From: Pelecanus crispus
Taxonomy: Eukaryota; Chordata; Aves; Pelecaniformes; Pelecanidae
Assembly: GCF_030463565.1 (NCBI RefSeq)
Contig: NC_134662.1
Coordinates: 5,805,001 to 5,869,000 of the forward strand
Reading direction: 5' to 3'
DNA length: 64,000 bases
Part shown: in pieces, positions 41,601 through 49,604 of the stretch
Position numbering within the stretch: position 1 is the first letter of the stretch
How the letters are laid out: the number at the start of each line of letters is the position of its first letter
Notes under the pieces: model-generated
What the model was told of the DNA's origin: nothing
Database searches by the model: none
Seen by the model: the letters and a program-made list of their open reading frames with translations, nothing else
Position numbers and translations under genes: made by a program

Positions 41601-42808
41601 ACAAAGGCGTGATTACACTAAGCAGTTAATGTTTCAGTGGAACAATCTTTTTATGAAAACATTTACTTATGATTTGATTCAAATGTCATCAAAACTTTAA
41701 GATGGAAAACACAGGTAACCTCTGTCCCAGAATATTAGTGTTTAGTGGTGGAAAGTTAAGTCAAATATAAATTAAAAGCAACAGGAAGTCAACTGAACGG
41801 AAGGATGAATTAAGGAAAATCAATTAGAGACAGTCGAGCAACACAGCCAAACACTAATGCAGCCCAGTGATATTTAAAGCCTAAACCAAGTAGGTGACTC
41901 TCAAAAGTAGTATTCAACAGCAGTTATTGGAAGTTTTCAAGAAACAATTTTCACACAAGGCAATTTTAGCATAAATTTACCTCCAGAACCGGTCCAGCTC
42001 CTAGGATAGTTCTCTCCACACCACTTGCGTACCCTTTCTGGCTCAGTGCCGTGAGGCAGTGAATTAAGAAGTTTGTGCTTTGAGTTTTCCCAGACCCACT
42101 TTCACCTGATATAACTATGCACTGATTAACATGTTTTTTAAGCATTGTGTGATAAGCCACATCAGCAATGGCAAAAATATGAGGCTCCAGCTTCCCAAGC
42201 TGATGATTCTCATACATCTTGACATATTTAGGATTATAAATGGGCAGGAACTTGAAGGGGTTAATTGCAATCAGAATACTTCCTGCGTAAGTATAAATTT
42301 TGTGTTTCAGAAAGCGGCATTTGAGATTCTCTAGGAGCGTTGTCTCCGTTAAGTTGGGGAGATTGCACAAGTCATCAAAGTCCTCCTGATGCCACGGAAG
42401 AAAACCCCTTTCAACCAATCGCCGAGCATCTGTCTCCTTGGAAAGCAATTGCATGTGGACATATTTGATGGTCCCATCAGTGTTCCTTTCTTGCAAAAGA
42501 AAGTAGTACCCATCCTTTTGCGGATGCTCGTCCTGAGCACGACGAGGCCAAAGTAAAACTCTATGAACAGGAGAATCATTTATATCAAGTACCCATTCTT
42601 CACCACCCGATTCTTTCACTTCCACAAGCACGTAATGTTTTGAGACATCCAAGTTTAAGATATTAATCACATCCTTGATGACATCTGAAGACGTGCTATC
42701 CTTGGTTGCTGTCACTTTGCAGCAGGGAGCACTTTCTGTTGAGAGTTGGGGGTAAATATGAAGATTATAGACCTGGCAAACTGCACTGTCAGCATCTTTC
42801 AAACTCAT
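8164..42808 (-). CDS. MYO9B: MYO9B, unconventional myosin IXb (RhoGAP motor), coding span
   Basis: Myosin IXb is a single-headed actin motor whose tail carries a RhoGAP that inactivates RhoA, linking motility to cell shape and migration. Forty-one coding exons join in phase to 6639 nt, or 2212 aa (human about 2157). Domain order: RA domain (about 10-115); motor with P-loop GESGSGKT (235-242), switch I NNNSSRFG (286-293) and switch II DIFGFE (516-521); the large class IX loop-2 insert (about 670-810); four IQ motifs in exons 22-23; a divergent Ser/Glu/Lys-rich linker; a C1 zinc finger with all ligands (1679-1727); RhoGAP with arginine finger R1780 in IYRKSG; and a C-terminal tail. It is MYO9B rather than MYO9A because the RA start, the tail and the neighbours USE1 and HAUS8 all match. 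Exon numbers are mine, counting a non-coding exon 1. Confidence 0.96.
8769..8896 (-). CDS. MYO9B: MYO9B exon 41 (residues 2024-2067)
   Basis: [38 protein letters not shown], near-identical to human. Acceptor GATATAG, donor GTCAGT, phase 1. Confidence 0.95.
9191..9330 (-). CDS. MYO9B: MYO9B exon 40 (residues 1978-2024)
   Basis: [20 protein letters not shown], acidic [10 protein letters not shown], then [16 protein letters not shown] as in human. Acceptor TCTTGCAG, donor GTAAGT. Confidence 0.93.
9838..9885 (-). CDS. MYO9B: MYO9B exon 39, 48-nt symmetric exon (residues 1962-1977)
   Basis: [16 protein letters not shown] matches human [16 protein letters not shown]. Phase 0 on both sides, so it can be skipped in frame. 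Acceptor TCTCTAG, donor GTATGT. Confidence 0.92.
10357..10480 (-). CDS. MYO9B: MYO9B exon 38 (residues 1920-1961)
   Basis: [40 protein letters not shown]: coiled helix after the GAP, nearly identical to human. Acceptor TGTCCAG, donor GTAAGT. Confidence 0.95.
11439..11570 (-). CDS. MYO9B: MYO9B exon 37: RhoGAP end (residues 1876-1920)
   Basis: [40 protein letters not shown], including the NALAIVFAP helix. Here SKTT replaces human LKITT. Acceptor ATTTCAG, donor GTAAGT. Confidence 0.95.
11600..11627. repeat. A28 homopolymer
   Basis: Uninterrupted A run immediately upstream (transcript sense) of MYO9B exon 37, read as poly-U in the pre-mRNA. Confidence 0.95.
12332..12437 (-). CDS. MYO9B: MYO9B exon 36: RhoGAP (residues 1841-1876)
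   Basis: [34 protein letters not shown]. Acceptor TGTGCAG, donor GTAATG. Confidence 0.96.
13060..13188 (-). CDS. MYO9B: MYO9B exon 35: RhoGAP (residues 1798-1841)
   Basis: [31 protein letters not shown], the LPxPL core of RhoGAP folds. Acceptor TTTTCAG, donor GTAGGT. Confidence 0.96.
13522..13714 (-). CDS. MYO9B: MYO9B exon 34: RhoGAP with arginine finger (residues 1734-1798)
   Basis: [34 protein letters not shown]1780 is the catalytic arginine finger (human R1695). Acceptor TTCCAG, donor GTCAGG. Confidence 0.97.
14169..14239 (-). CDS. MYO9B: MYO9B exon 33: C1 zinc finger, second part (residues 1710-1733)
   Basis: [20 protein letters not shown] supplies C1711, H1716, C1719 and C1727, completing the HC-rich zinc pattern. 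Acceptor CTCTAG, donor GTAAGA. Confidence 0.95.
14423..14534 (-). CDS. MYO9B: MYO9B exon 32: C1 zinc finger, first part (residues 1673-1710)
   Basis: [20 protein letters not shown] begins the C1 fold. Ligands H1679, C1692, C1695 and C1708 lie here. Acceptor CCATCAG, donor GTAAGG. Confidence 0.95.
15053..15094 (-). CDS. MYO9B: MYO9B exon 31, 42 nt (residues 1659-1672)
   Basis: [14 protein letters not shown], matching human [14 protein letters not shown]. Strongly basic, just before the C1 domain. Acceptor ACTGCAG, donor GTAAGT. Confidence 0.95.
15588..15764 (-). CDS. MYO9B: MYO9B exon 30 (residues 1600-1658)
   Basis: [20 protein letters not shown], then [20 protein letters not shown]. Acceptor CTCTAG, donor GTATAA. 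Confidence 0.95.
16272..16370 (-). CDS. MYO9B: MYO9B exon 29 (residues 1567-1599)
   Basis: [33 protein letters not shown]. Acceptor CTTCTAG, donor GTAAGT. Confidence 0.95.
16834..17024 (-). CDS. MYO9B: MYO9B exon 28 (residues 1503-1566)
   Basis: [16 protein letters not shown], then [17 protein letters not shown]; human has KKNRNVKIGKITVS and [17 protein letters not shown]. Acceptor TTTCCCAG, donor GTAAAA. Confidence 0.94.
17143..17300 (-). CDS. MYO9B: MYO9B exon 27 (residues 1450-1503)
   Basis: [20 protein letters not shown] starts a basic patch like human KSTFKRLFLHKTKDKK. The rest has diverged. Acceptor GTGTTCAG; donor GTTTGT is weak. Confidence 0.87.
17980..18110 (-). CDS. MYO9B: MYO9B exon 26 (residues 1407-1450)
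   Basis: [40 protein letters not shown]. Human has AVQKKKPGDASSLPDAG at the same point. Acceptor GCTGTAG, donor GTATGT. Confidence 0.87.
18479..18545 (-). CDS. MYO9B: MYO9B exon 25 (residues 1384-1406)
   Basis: [22 protein letters not shown]; weakly aligned with human TSFSTSDVSKLLPSLAKAQ. Acceptor ATTGCAG, donor GTACTG. Confidence 0.85.
18913..19872 (-). CDS. MYO9B: MYO9B exon 24: large divergent tail linker (residues 1064-1384)
   Basis: A 960-nt exon. It opens with a charged helix ([20 protein letters not shown]) and then becomes Ser/Glu/Lys-rich, probably disordered sequence that is poorly conserved with human. An exception is [15 protein letters not shown] (1154-1168), nearly identical in human. 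Ends near AMLSQSLD-like [17 protein letters not shown]. Donor GTAAGG. Confidence 0.92.
20261..20427 (-). CDS. MYO9B: MYO9B exon 23: IQ motifs 2-4 (residues 1009-1064)
   Basis: [12 protein letters not shown] completes IQ2. [18 protein letters not shown] is IQ3 and [17 protein letters not shown] is IQ4. Acceptor CTTCTTAG, donor GTAAAG. Confidence 0.94.
20539..20688 (-). CDS. MYO9B: MYO9B exon 22: end of converter, first IQ motifs (residues 959-1008)
   Basis: [20 protein letters not shown], then [18 protein letters not shown] (IQ1) and the start of IQ2. IQ motifs bind calmodulin or light chains. Donor GTATCT. Confidence 0.95.
21193..21315 (-). CDS. MYO9B: MYO9B exon 21 (residues 918-958)
   Basis: [20 protein letters not shown], then [17 protein letters not shown]. 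Acceptor TTCACAG. The donor is AAG/GTCTGT, clearly weaker than the other donors of this gene, but phase and homology require it. Confidence 0.93.
21857..21967 (-). CDS. MYO9B: MYO9B exon 20 (residues 881-917)
   Basis: [37 protein letters not shown], the converter region, nearly identical to human. Acceptor TTTTTCAG, donor GTACGT. Confidence 0.97.
22174..22254 (-). CDS. MYO9B: MYO9B exon 19 (residues 854-880)
   Basis: [27 protein letters not shown], the SH1/SH2 helix approach. Acceptor TTTCAG, donor GTAAGA. Confidence 0.96.
22735..22857 (-). CDS. MYO9B: MYO9B exon 18 (residues 813-853)
   Basis: [38 protein letters not shown], the Lys-rich class IX actin-binding segment. Acceptor TCTTCTAG, donor GTAGGT. 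Confidence 0.96.
23322..23396. repeat. A/C-only low-complexity tract
   Basis: Degenerate AAACC/AAC repeats with almost no G or T, in MYO9B intron 17, close to the exon 17 donor. Confidence 0.8.
23428..23467 (-). CDS. MYO9B: MYO9B exon 17, 40 nt (residues 799-812)
   Basis: [14 protein letters not shown], matching human [13 protein letters not shown]. Basic end of loop 2. Acceptor TTAACAG, donor GTAAAG. Confidence 0.93.
24569..24679 (-). CDS. MYO9B: MYO9B exon 16: loop 2 (residues 762-799)
   Basis: [36 protein letters not shown]; human [20 protein letters not shown]. Acceptor ATTTTAG, donor GTGAGT. Confidence 0.94.
25733..25822 (-). CDS. MYO9B: MYO9B exon 15: acidic loop-2 exon, candidate cassette (residues 732-762)
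   Basis: 90 nt with phase 2 on both sides, so skipping keeps the frame. Encodes [29 protein letters not shown], which is strongly acidic. Acceptor CCTTTTGCAG, donor GTAAGT. The human reference protein, as I remember it, runs from EKLYR straight into DLHNQM with no such segment. Confidence 0.85.
26283..26358 (-). CDS. MYO9B: MYO9B exon 14: loop 2 (residues 707-732)
   Basis: [25 protein letters not shown]; human has STPSEKLYR at its end. Acceptor ATAACAG, donor GTGAGA, phase 2. Confidence 0.9.
26413..26448. repeat. A/C-only low-complexity tract
   Basis: Degenerate AAACC units in MYO9B intron 13, about 55 nt upstream of exon 14 in the transcript. Confidence 0.75.
26933..27128 (-). CDS. MYO9B: MYO9B exon 13: start of loop-2 insert (residues 642-707)
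   Basis: [40 protein letters not shown], then a basic [10 protein letters not shown] segment leading into the class IX loop-2 extension. Donor GTATGG, phase 1. Confidence 0.95.
27410..27551 (-). CDS. MYO9B: MYO9B exon 12 (residues 594-641)
   Basis: [20 protein letters not shown], then [15 protein letters not shown], the strut region near loop 2. Acceptor TTCCTAG, donor GTAGGT. Confidence 0.95.
28158..28279 (-). CDS. MYO9B: MYO9B exon 11 (residues 554-594)
   Basis: [40 protein letters not shown]. Acceptor CTACACAG, donor GTAAGC, phase 2. Confidence 0.95.
28435..28505 (+). repeat. Possible ancient interspersed repeat fragment
   Basis: GCATATTGAATCAGATCAAA, GGTCCACCTAGGCAAGT resembles an old reptile/bird dispersed repeat (TGGATCAGACCAAAGGTCCATCTAG-type). 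The family cannot be named from memory. Confidence 0.35.
29801..29930. repeat. A/C-rich low-complexity tract with (CCAA)n and poly-A
   Basis: Contains CCAACCAACCAACC, an A run and CACACAC, together in MYO9B intron 10. Confidence 0.8.
30274..30408 (-). CDS. MYO9B: MYO9B exon 10: switch II and relay helix (residues 509-553)
   Basis: [20 protein letters not shown] with DIFGFE at 516-521, then [20 protein letters not shown]. Acceptor CTTTTAG, donor GTAAGA. Confidence 0.97.
30695..30811 (-). CDS. MYO9B: MYO9B exon 9 (residues 470-508)
   Basis: [39 protein letters not shown], the conserved relay-side helix before switch II. Acceptor TCTGCAG, donor GTAAGT. Confidence 0.96.
31050..31139 (-). CDS. 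MYO9B: MYO9B exon 8 (residues 440-469)
   Basis: [30 protein letters not shown]; human has the same block with TVND and YSLSE. Donor GTGAGT. Confidence 0.95.
31622..31751 (-). CDS. MYO9B: MYO9B exon 7 (residues 396-439)
   Basis: [20 protein letters not shown], then [16 protein letters not shown]. Acceptor CCTTAG, donor GTAGAG. Confidence 0.94.
31974..32074 (-). CDS. MYO9B: MYO9B exon 6 (residues 363-396)
   Basis: [33 protein letters not shown]. Acceptor TTCACAG, donor GTAAGT, phase 2. Confidence 0.95.
32225..32324 (-). CDS. MYO9B: MYO9B exon 5 (residues 329-362)
   Basis: [20 protein letters not shown], then [10 protein letters not shown]. Acceptor TTGTAG, donor GTAATC. Confidence 0.95.
32451..32513 (-). 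CDS. MYO9B: MYO9B exon 4 (residues 308-329)
   Basis: [20 protein letters not shown], a motor-core strand and helix. Acceptor TCTTCAG, donor GTAAGA. Confidence 0.95.
32514..34173 (-). other. MYO9B: MYO9B intron 3 (1.7 kb)
   Basis: A+T-rich, non-coding. No repeat or exon recognised. Confidence 0.75.
34174..34268 (-). CDS. MYO9B: MYO9B exon 3: switch I (residues 277-308)
   Basis: [20 protein letters not shown], near-universal in myosins; N286-G293 is switch I. Acceptor TTACAG, donor GTAAGT, phase 2 end. Confidence 0.96.
34269..41980 (-). other. MYO9B: MYO9B intron 2 (7.7 kb)
   Basis: A+T-rich, with no coding exon found. It contains a less A+T-rich segment at about 35060-35912 with long unassigned frames. 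No clear transposon was recognised. Confidence 0.8.
41981..42808 (-). CDS. MYO9B: MYO9B exon 2: start codon, RA domain, P-loop (residues 1-276)
   Basis: Starts [20 protein letters not shown], with A at -3 of the ATG. The RA domain includes [20 protein letters not shown]. The motor begins near residue 145 and GESGSGKT lies at 235-242. The exon runs on upstream as 5' UTR to the acceptor at 42865; donor GTAAAT follows PVLE. Confidence 0.96.
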
Positions 42809-42844
42809 TCTGTCCCCAAATGGGCTTCAGTCTTCCACTCCTGC

Positions 42845-42865
42845 TTAATATGCAGTGCCCATCAT
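42845..42865 (-). other. MYO9B: Upstream ORF at the 5' edge of MYO9B exon 2
   Basis: The exon begins with two ATG codons, followed after four codons by TAA, 36 nt before the main ATG. It would be in every transcript that uses this acceptor. Confidence 0.5.
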
Positions 42866-42870
42866 CTATT

Positions 42871-42889
42871 AAAAAAAAAAAAAAAAAAA
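42871..42889. repeat. MYO9B: A19 homopolymer = polypyrimidine tract of MYO9B exon 2
   Basis: Reads U19 in the pre-mRNA, ending 5 nt before the exon 2 acceptor AATAG. Confidence 0.85.
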
Positions 42890-43435
42890 GTCAGGTGTTA
42901 AAAAACTGTGTACAAGAGGTATTAGGGCAAGGTATTATTTTCTGGAGGATGAGAATAAAGGTACTAAATAGTCAAATTATTAAAGAACAAATGCACTATT
43001 TATGCACATCAGTGATATTTCAAACAGTCTGCTTAGCCTATCCCATGGAGCGGATAGCTGCCACAACATCTATCCTCTTTTCATTTTTCCTTCTATTCCC
43101 ATGCCATCCCTCCCTCCCTGTTACGGCATTCAAGCATTCATACAGCCATAAAACGAACTGAATGGGGATAAATGTCCAAATTAAAACTTATGTGTTTCCT
43201 CAGGTTAGTTTTAACCCAGATCATTTCCCTGACCTGGTTCACTATATGGCTACACAAACATTTATTCATCCTCCACATAAACCCTCCCTTAAAGCTGCAC
43301 AGGCACCTTGAGGTAGAAGCAGGGTTTGATGGCGTCTTAAATCAGCAGTGACCGCTTAGAGCGGCCATGAACTACGGCAGAAGGAGCAGTGCGTATCTGC
43401 AAGGAGGAAGACAGTTCTGGCACTGAGATCCATGC

Positions 43436-43453
43436 TTTTTTTTTTTTTTTTTT
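43436..43453. repeat. T18 homopolymer
   Basis: Simple run in MYO9B intron 1. Confidence 0.95.
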
Positions 43454-46400
43454 CTTCATTTCCCCCAGCTGACCTCTTTTCATGAAAGGTACAAGACAGG
43501 CACAGTATTTACCCCCACTCAACTTTAAGGAAACAGTGCCTATAGGTGACCAGTACAAATACTGCTGTCAACTCCTGACCCTGCACACCGTAATGATTTC
43601 TTGAACATGCATAATTTACCCAGACAACAGACTGCTAATGTCACTTGACTGAACCACATCCTTGCTACAGAAAGGTTTGAACATGCTTTTTATCTTCCAT
43701 TTTAGGCAACAAAGTAAAATTAGTCTTATTGCAACTCCTTTTCAGTTCGGCTAACAAGATCCCAAATAACCCACTTCCTTCACAAGCCTTTGTATCTATC
43801 ACATCAACTCTTTCCTCTGCTGGGTTTCAGGAACCTCATGCGTGAGTCTCCAAAAACCATTTGTTCAGATTGCTTTTTCCTCCTTTCATCCCTGATGCAG
43901 GCCAGCAATCTAACTTCAACCTAACATCAACCTCACAGAAGTCAACCTCCTCCTTATTGCCACATCTAAAAGTCTTTAGACTTAGTAACATTCTGTGCCC
44001 TTGCTGGTGATTTTTCTCTCAACTGCAGTTCTGTATACCCAGATCACCAGGACTAGGTTTGCTTACACTGCTTTAGTTCAACAGTTTATTAGCTTATCAA
44101 CGGGTAGTAAAAGAAAGATAATGAAGTACCCCCTTTGTTTTAACAGTCTGTAGAACTTCATACCCAGAATATCAGTTCAATTTCTGTTTCAAGAACAAAG
44201 TGTTCTAATTACACACTTACATGCTGAATATATTAAAAAAAAAAAAAAGGGCAGAGAAATGCCAAGGAAGTTGGTTTTTGCCACTAAACAACTGCACAGG
44301 AACTTGCACAAGGCCACAGAGAGCAATCATTTAAAATTAAAATCAGTAGAGTTGGAAGCATTTGACTGCCACTTCCACTGCAAGTAATGAATCACTTCAC
44401 AGAAACACATGACATAGTTCTGCCTCATGAACAGCCTCAGAGTAGAGAGCTGTGCTTTAAGGGAACTCTGAATAGTAAGCTTACAGAAGACATTGTTATG
44501 CAAGCTGGATCATTTTAGTGGCTACTCATCAAAAGGAAGGCTGAGCAAGCCACAGATGGCAAGGCAAACCACAGCACATATCTGGTCAAGCTGTATGATC
44601 CCTCCAAGAATGTTTTTTTTGCCCCATTAAATTTCATTCTTCATTAAGAGGAGCTTATTGCAAGAACCTGATCATACAGAAGGATGGACCAGTGAGCTCA
44701 AAGTCCCCTTCCATTTCCTGTAATTATCACTGACCAGTAGCTAATAAGTCTTAAGTACCTTTGAAGTAATTATGCAAGTGTAAAGCATTCTTAATCTATA
44801 GAAGCTCAAACACCTTAACATACAGTAGAATCGACAGTAGACTGCTACTCATGGGGAAGATTAATCTGGAGCACACACAGAAAAGAGAACAGCGGCGACC
44901 ATTTTCCTCTCAAGTTAGCCAGCCAGTTCAAGGGAGACAGTCTTGTGCAAACTTCCTTTTTTTTCCCCCCCTAGCAATTAGTTTCAGACACACAGTCTGG
45001 TGTGATAGAGGAAGTCCCCTCAGTAAGCATTTTCACCAAACCAGCACCCTAAGAAATGCGGCACCAACTTTTTGGCCACACAAAAGAGCTGAACCTAGGC
45101 GCCGACCTCTGCCTTTACTGACAGACATTTCCTAACCCCATCTCATGTCAGCTACCAATACATATCTGGTACGTTGCTCAAGACTCCCATATCGCTCTTT
45201 CCAAAGAGGAAACCAGAACACAGACGGCCTCTTCTCTACTGGTGAAAAACCCAGGCCAATTACAGCAAGCAGCAATGCAATAGCTGGTAGTGTCTGCTCA
45301 GGTGTGTATGACTGAAAAACTAGAAAGACCTCTCATCCTGAAGACAACAGATTTCTGACAACACAACATGCAGACATCAACCTTAATGTATTTATGCTAC
45401 ATACAGACTTCTACATTATGCAGTCATCATAATACTTGGAAGTTCAAGCAGGCATCCATCACTCCATAGGAATGATTTGGAAGATAATCTACAGTAGAAA
45501 GGACTTGCTGAAACATGATTTCAATGCACAGTCACATCAGCAGTAAACAAGACAGACAGTCAGCATAACACTGCCCCATTTTAACCAGATATGAAATCCA
45601 GACACTACCTACTTGTTTTCAACAGCTTTGAGCTTTAAGACTGCTCTTTCACTTAAGAACTTAAAACAGATATGCTACTTTGAATCACTTAATACTGATT
45701 ACGAGGCTTTAAGAAGAAAAAAAAAATTATATTCCAGAAGTCAGTTAAGGAAAGGTAGCACCCAATTACTGTTAATTCCTTTTAACCAATTCTGCTTTTG
45801 TTACCTCAGCTTATTTACCTGAAAATGTACTACATGAGTTCCAGAAGAAATAACATAATGCTTAAATTCTCTGTGAGAATCAGAATGAGAAAATCTAGTC
45901 ATTACAAATAGCAGTCTGAGGAAAACCCACTGCTCTCCAACTACTTGTGAATTTTCTTAGAAAGGATATCAAATTCATTTGATGCTAATGCTGCTCTAAA
46001 AGAGAGACTTTGGTATACCTCTGACTTCACACTAAACAATATTTCAAGCAACAAATTAGAATATAAAAGCAAAAGAACATACACTGAACAGATTATAAGT
46101 TGGTTACCTAATGAGTCCCAGTATTCAACTAAGGACAGGGTATCATCAAGCAACTGGATGATTAGATTCTAGTGAAGCTGGATTCCTGGCATCAAAGTAA
46201 ACATTTTCATGATGGTTCTAAAAGAAAGAAAAGAGTTACTGATAAAAATGTATCACAGAGAGATTGAGAAGGCAGCAAGCAATCAAAAAGCTAGATCAAT
46301 TATATAGTTCAGTCGTATAGGAGCAAGAAAAGAAATGCTAACAAATTTCAGCTCAGTTCAAATTTATCCAAGAAGCAATCCATACCAGAGGGACTGAACA

Positions 46401-46977
46401 GGAGCTACCCTGAAATAGGCTTGAAAACCATAGCGGGTAATCATTTAAACATGGTACTCTAATGTAACACCACAAACACAGTGAATGTAATTCCCAGATA
46501 TACATCAAATTAATATTTAGTTAGGCAGCCATGTTACCCTTGTACTCAGAAGGTACGTGGCCAATACTGCAGCTAGAATATATCCGAAATTCAGTTAAGA
46601 AGCTGAGATAAGAACAGCAACAACAACAAAATCTGTTAGAAAATAATCCCTTACAGCAAAATACTCTAGAAGCTTTGTCTATGAGAAACACGGAGGAGAC
46701 TGATATCAGTTTAAGTCCTTGCACGGGGAACTAGAGTTTGGTAACAATCACCAGGCTGGAGGACAAAGCTGTAACACAAGCCAGCGGCTGGAATTCAAAG
46801 CTTGACCAGCTCAGGCTAACAGAAGGCATAAATGTCACCAGAACGCTACCCTACACTGCAAAAACCTAACTGACACTAACCATGAGGCCTGATTGCTGAA
46901 GTTCTTTTTAGAAAAATCAGCCAGTCCCTAGTTACAGATGTGCCTCTTAATTAGAAAAGTTAATTAGGTACCACCCT

Positions 46978-47045
46978 CTCATTTATGTCAAGAGTGGGCT
47001 GACCAGATGATCACAATGACTCCTTCTAATTTTATGATCTGTAAT
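46978..47045 (+). mobile_element. Possible old CR1 3' fragment in MYO9B intron 1
   Basis: GACCAGATGATCACAATGAC, CCTTCTAATTTTATGATCTG resembles the end of older CR1 subfamilies (GACTAGATGATC...CCTTCT...TATGA), with many changes. Confidence 0.4.
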
Positions 47046-49540
47046 TATCAAGAAAAACTTTTAAGCAATTGAAATATTTATTCATTGTAATTTGGCTCAT
47101 GAAGGAAGCACAAGCCTGAATTCAGGTGCAGAGAATACTGGAAGAAAAAGGAGAAATACAACAGTAGAAGGTAATAATGAAACCATACTGGTCAGCATGC
47201 AAAACGGCAAACTCAGGAAAAGAGCAGCCTAACCACTACTGGTGAGTTCTTTCTGCAGATGGAAATTCTGCAAAGTTACCTCGATTTTTTTCAATACCCT
47301 TCTAATAGGAAGCCCCTTCCCAATGCATGGGAGAAAACACAGCTGTGTGTTGGAGAATTTAATAAGTTGGAGACAGAAGCTGGCACTAGGTGCACATCAA
47401 CTAATTTTAGACTTCACATTCAGACTCCTTCCTGTTTTCCTTAAAATGTTTGACTTTGCACAAGCCTTTCGTAGCACAAGTATACAGTACTTAAAATTTA
47501 CTAAGGACAGTCATCAGCATCTACAAAAGACAGCAAAGCATTATTTTTCACCGTAGTCCTCTTTTACAGATGCAAACACAGAGTTAGGCAAGCTGGGCAG
47601 GACAAAAAAGTTAGACATGCAAAACTTTTGATTCTAACCTTTTATTCAAAACCTTAGACTGTATTAATTCTGCGGGCATGAGTGGGGCAACAGCTGCATG
47701 GGATTAGTGCGTTAAAGGATATAGTGATATACGATTTGCACCCTTGAGACAGTGCTTTCATTGTGCCAGTATAACATACACAATTTAATGGTACTTATTT
47801 CAAGTGAGATTGAAGAGAAGTAAATCTGGAACAGTGCTAGACAAATTTAAATATAAGCTACCAGTTATGGCCACCTTTACTCAACTACCCTAGAAGGATA
47901 ATTCCAACAGGTCTAGAAAAATGGACGCAAGTCTAACCAATCTAAAATCTCTTTTCAGAATTTTGTTACTTTCCCCTACCCCATCCTTTGCAAGTTCTAC
48001 AGTGTACCTGTTAACAGCACTAACATAACAAGCTTACAAGGCAACAGTCTAATGCCCTATTTATCTTTATATTACCTATCAATTAGTACTTTCATTTGCT
48101 TATAAAAAAAAATAAAAACCCACTGGGAGTACCAAACAATAATCTAAGTAAACATGGGGCTGCACTATTTAGTCCATCACTGGAGGATTGATTATACTTG
48201 CCACTTAAATCACTGAGTAGGGCAACATTTCAGGTAACGACTTCAATACTTTGTAGAAGAAATGCAGCAGGCTACATAATTTATCATCAATCTGTAATTT
48301 TACTTTTTGCTCAGACAATGTTCATAGAAATAGAAAACCAAAAATTCCAATTCTATATGGTAATTTTGATGGTATTTTCAAGTCTCCATTAAGCCAATTA
48401 ATTTTTTAATATGCATTAAAGCAAACATTGTCCACTTAATAATGTAGTAAAATTCTAGAAGAGAACTTCGCCCCAATCAGCGTGGGGTATCTGTTTAGTT
48501 TAAGTAAGGCCATAATTTGAAGCCACATATTTAGTCAATGAATCATAGCGAAGCTAAAAAGGGAAAGCTACCATTACAGCAAAATTGTTGAGGATGAACT
48601 TTAAAATATTCCAGTTCTTCACATTTTCATGCACGCTTCCAGTGCTGCATTCCTTAAACTGAAAGCTTCAAGCTTCTCCCGTTCTTCATCAAGTAATTTT
48701 CAACACAAAAGTAGAAACGTATCACGAGTACTCAACGTCTAATATTCTTGAATACCAGAATCACCAATGACCATCCCCAAAAGAGACCCCTCTGTCTGAT
48801 CAAATTGAAAACATTTGGCAATTTCAAAAATACTCAGCTATTACTTATCCTTGATTTCCAAAGCAAGGAATTTCCAGCAAAACGGGCTACAGAGACACCC
48901 TGAAGTTTCCAAAATTCACTGTGTATTACAGGTAAGGCAAAGGCCTCAACCCTTGTCCTACCTCATGTCATAAGGACATGCTGTTAGTTGAGCACAAGTA
49001 TTTTTTTTTTCCAGTATTCCAGGCATTTGTAGATTACCTGAAAATTGCTTAGCATTCTAGTAACACTTCAGTATTTTTCTGGGTCTTAAAAAATTCTGCT
49101 GGACTAAACAACTTTAGATCCTTGGTTTTCTTTGACTAAAAGCTCTTAGCTTTTCCTACTCCAAAAGAAGTAGTTCTGAATGGAGCACACAAATTTACAA
49201 CACATTTGCTACTACTCTTAGTAATCAACCCTGCCAGGGAAGTTATCACCACAGACTGCCTAACAAAGGAGAAGCTGGACTGCAATGCAAGTAATGCAAC
49301 GTAATACAGGAAAAAGTCAAAGAAATTACCTTAATTACAGGCAGTTCCTCCTCAGTTACCTTCTCTCCACTCCCGATGGCCCTTGAGACCCTGATCCTAA
49401 TCTACACCCTCAAACCACCTAGGATGCAGACCTCTGCTTCCTCTTAATGACTCAGATGTACAATTTAACCTCAAGACAAGGATACCTTATCAGGCTTACA
49501 GTGACATTAAAGGCCCGTAACATGTTACTACCTCACAAAA

Positions 49541-49604
49541 GGGGGGTTGGGCTCAATGATCTCTCAAGGTCCCTTCCAACCTAAAGCATTCTATGATTCT
49601 ATGA
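49541..49604 (+). mobile_element. Short CR1 3' end in MYO9B intron 1
   Basis: TGGGCTCAATGATCTCTCAA followed by GGTCCCTTCCAACC and two ATTCTATG repeats: the last roughly 60 bp of a CR1 copy, antisense to MYO9B. Confidence 0.9.
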
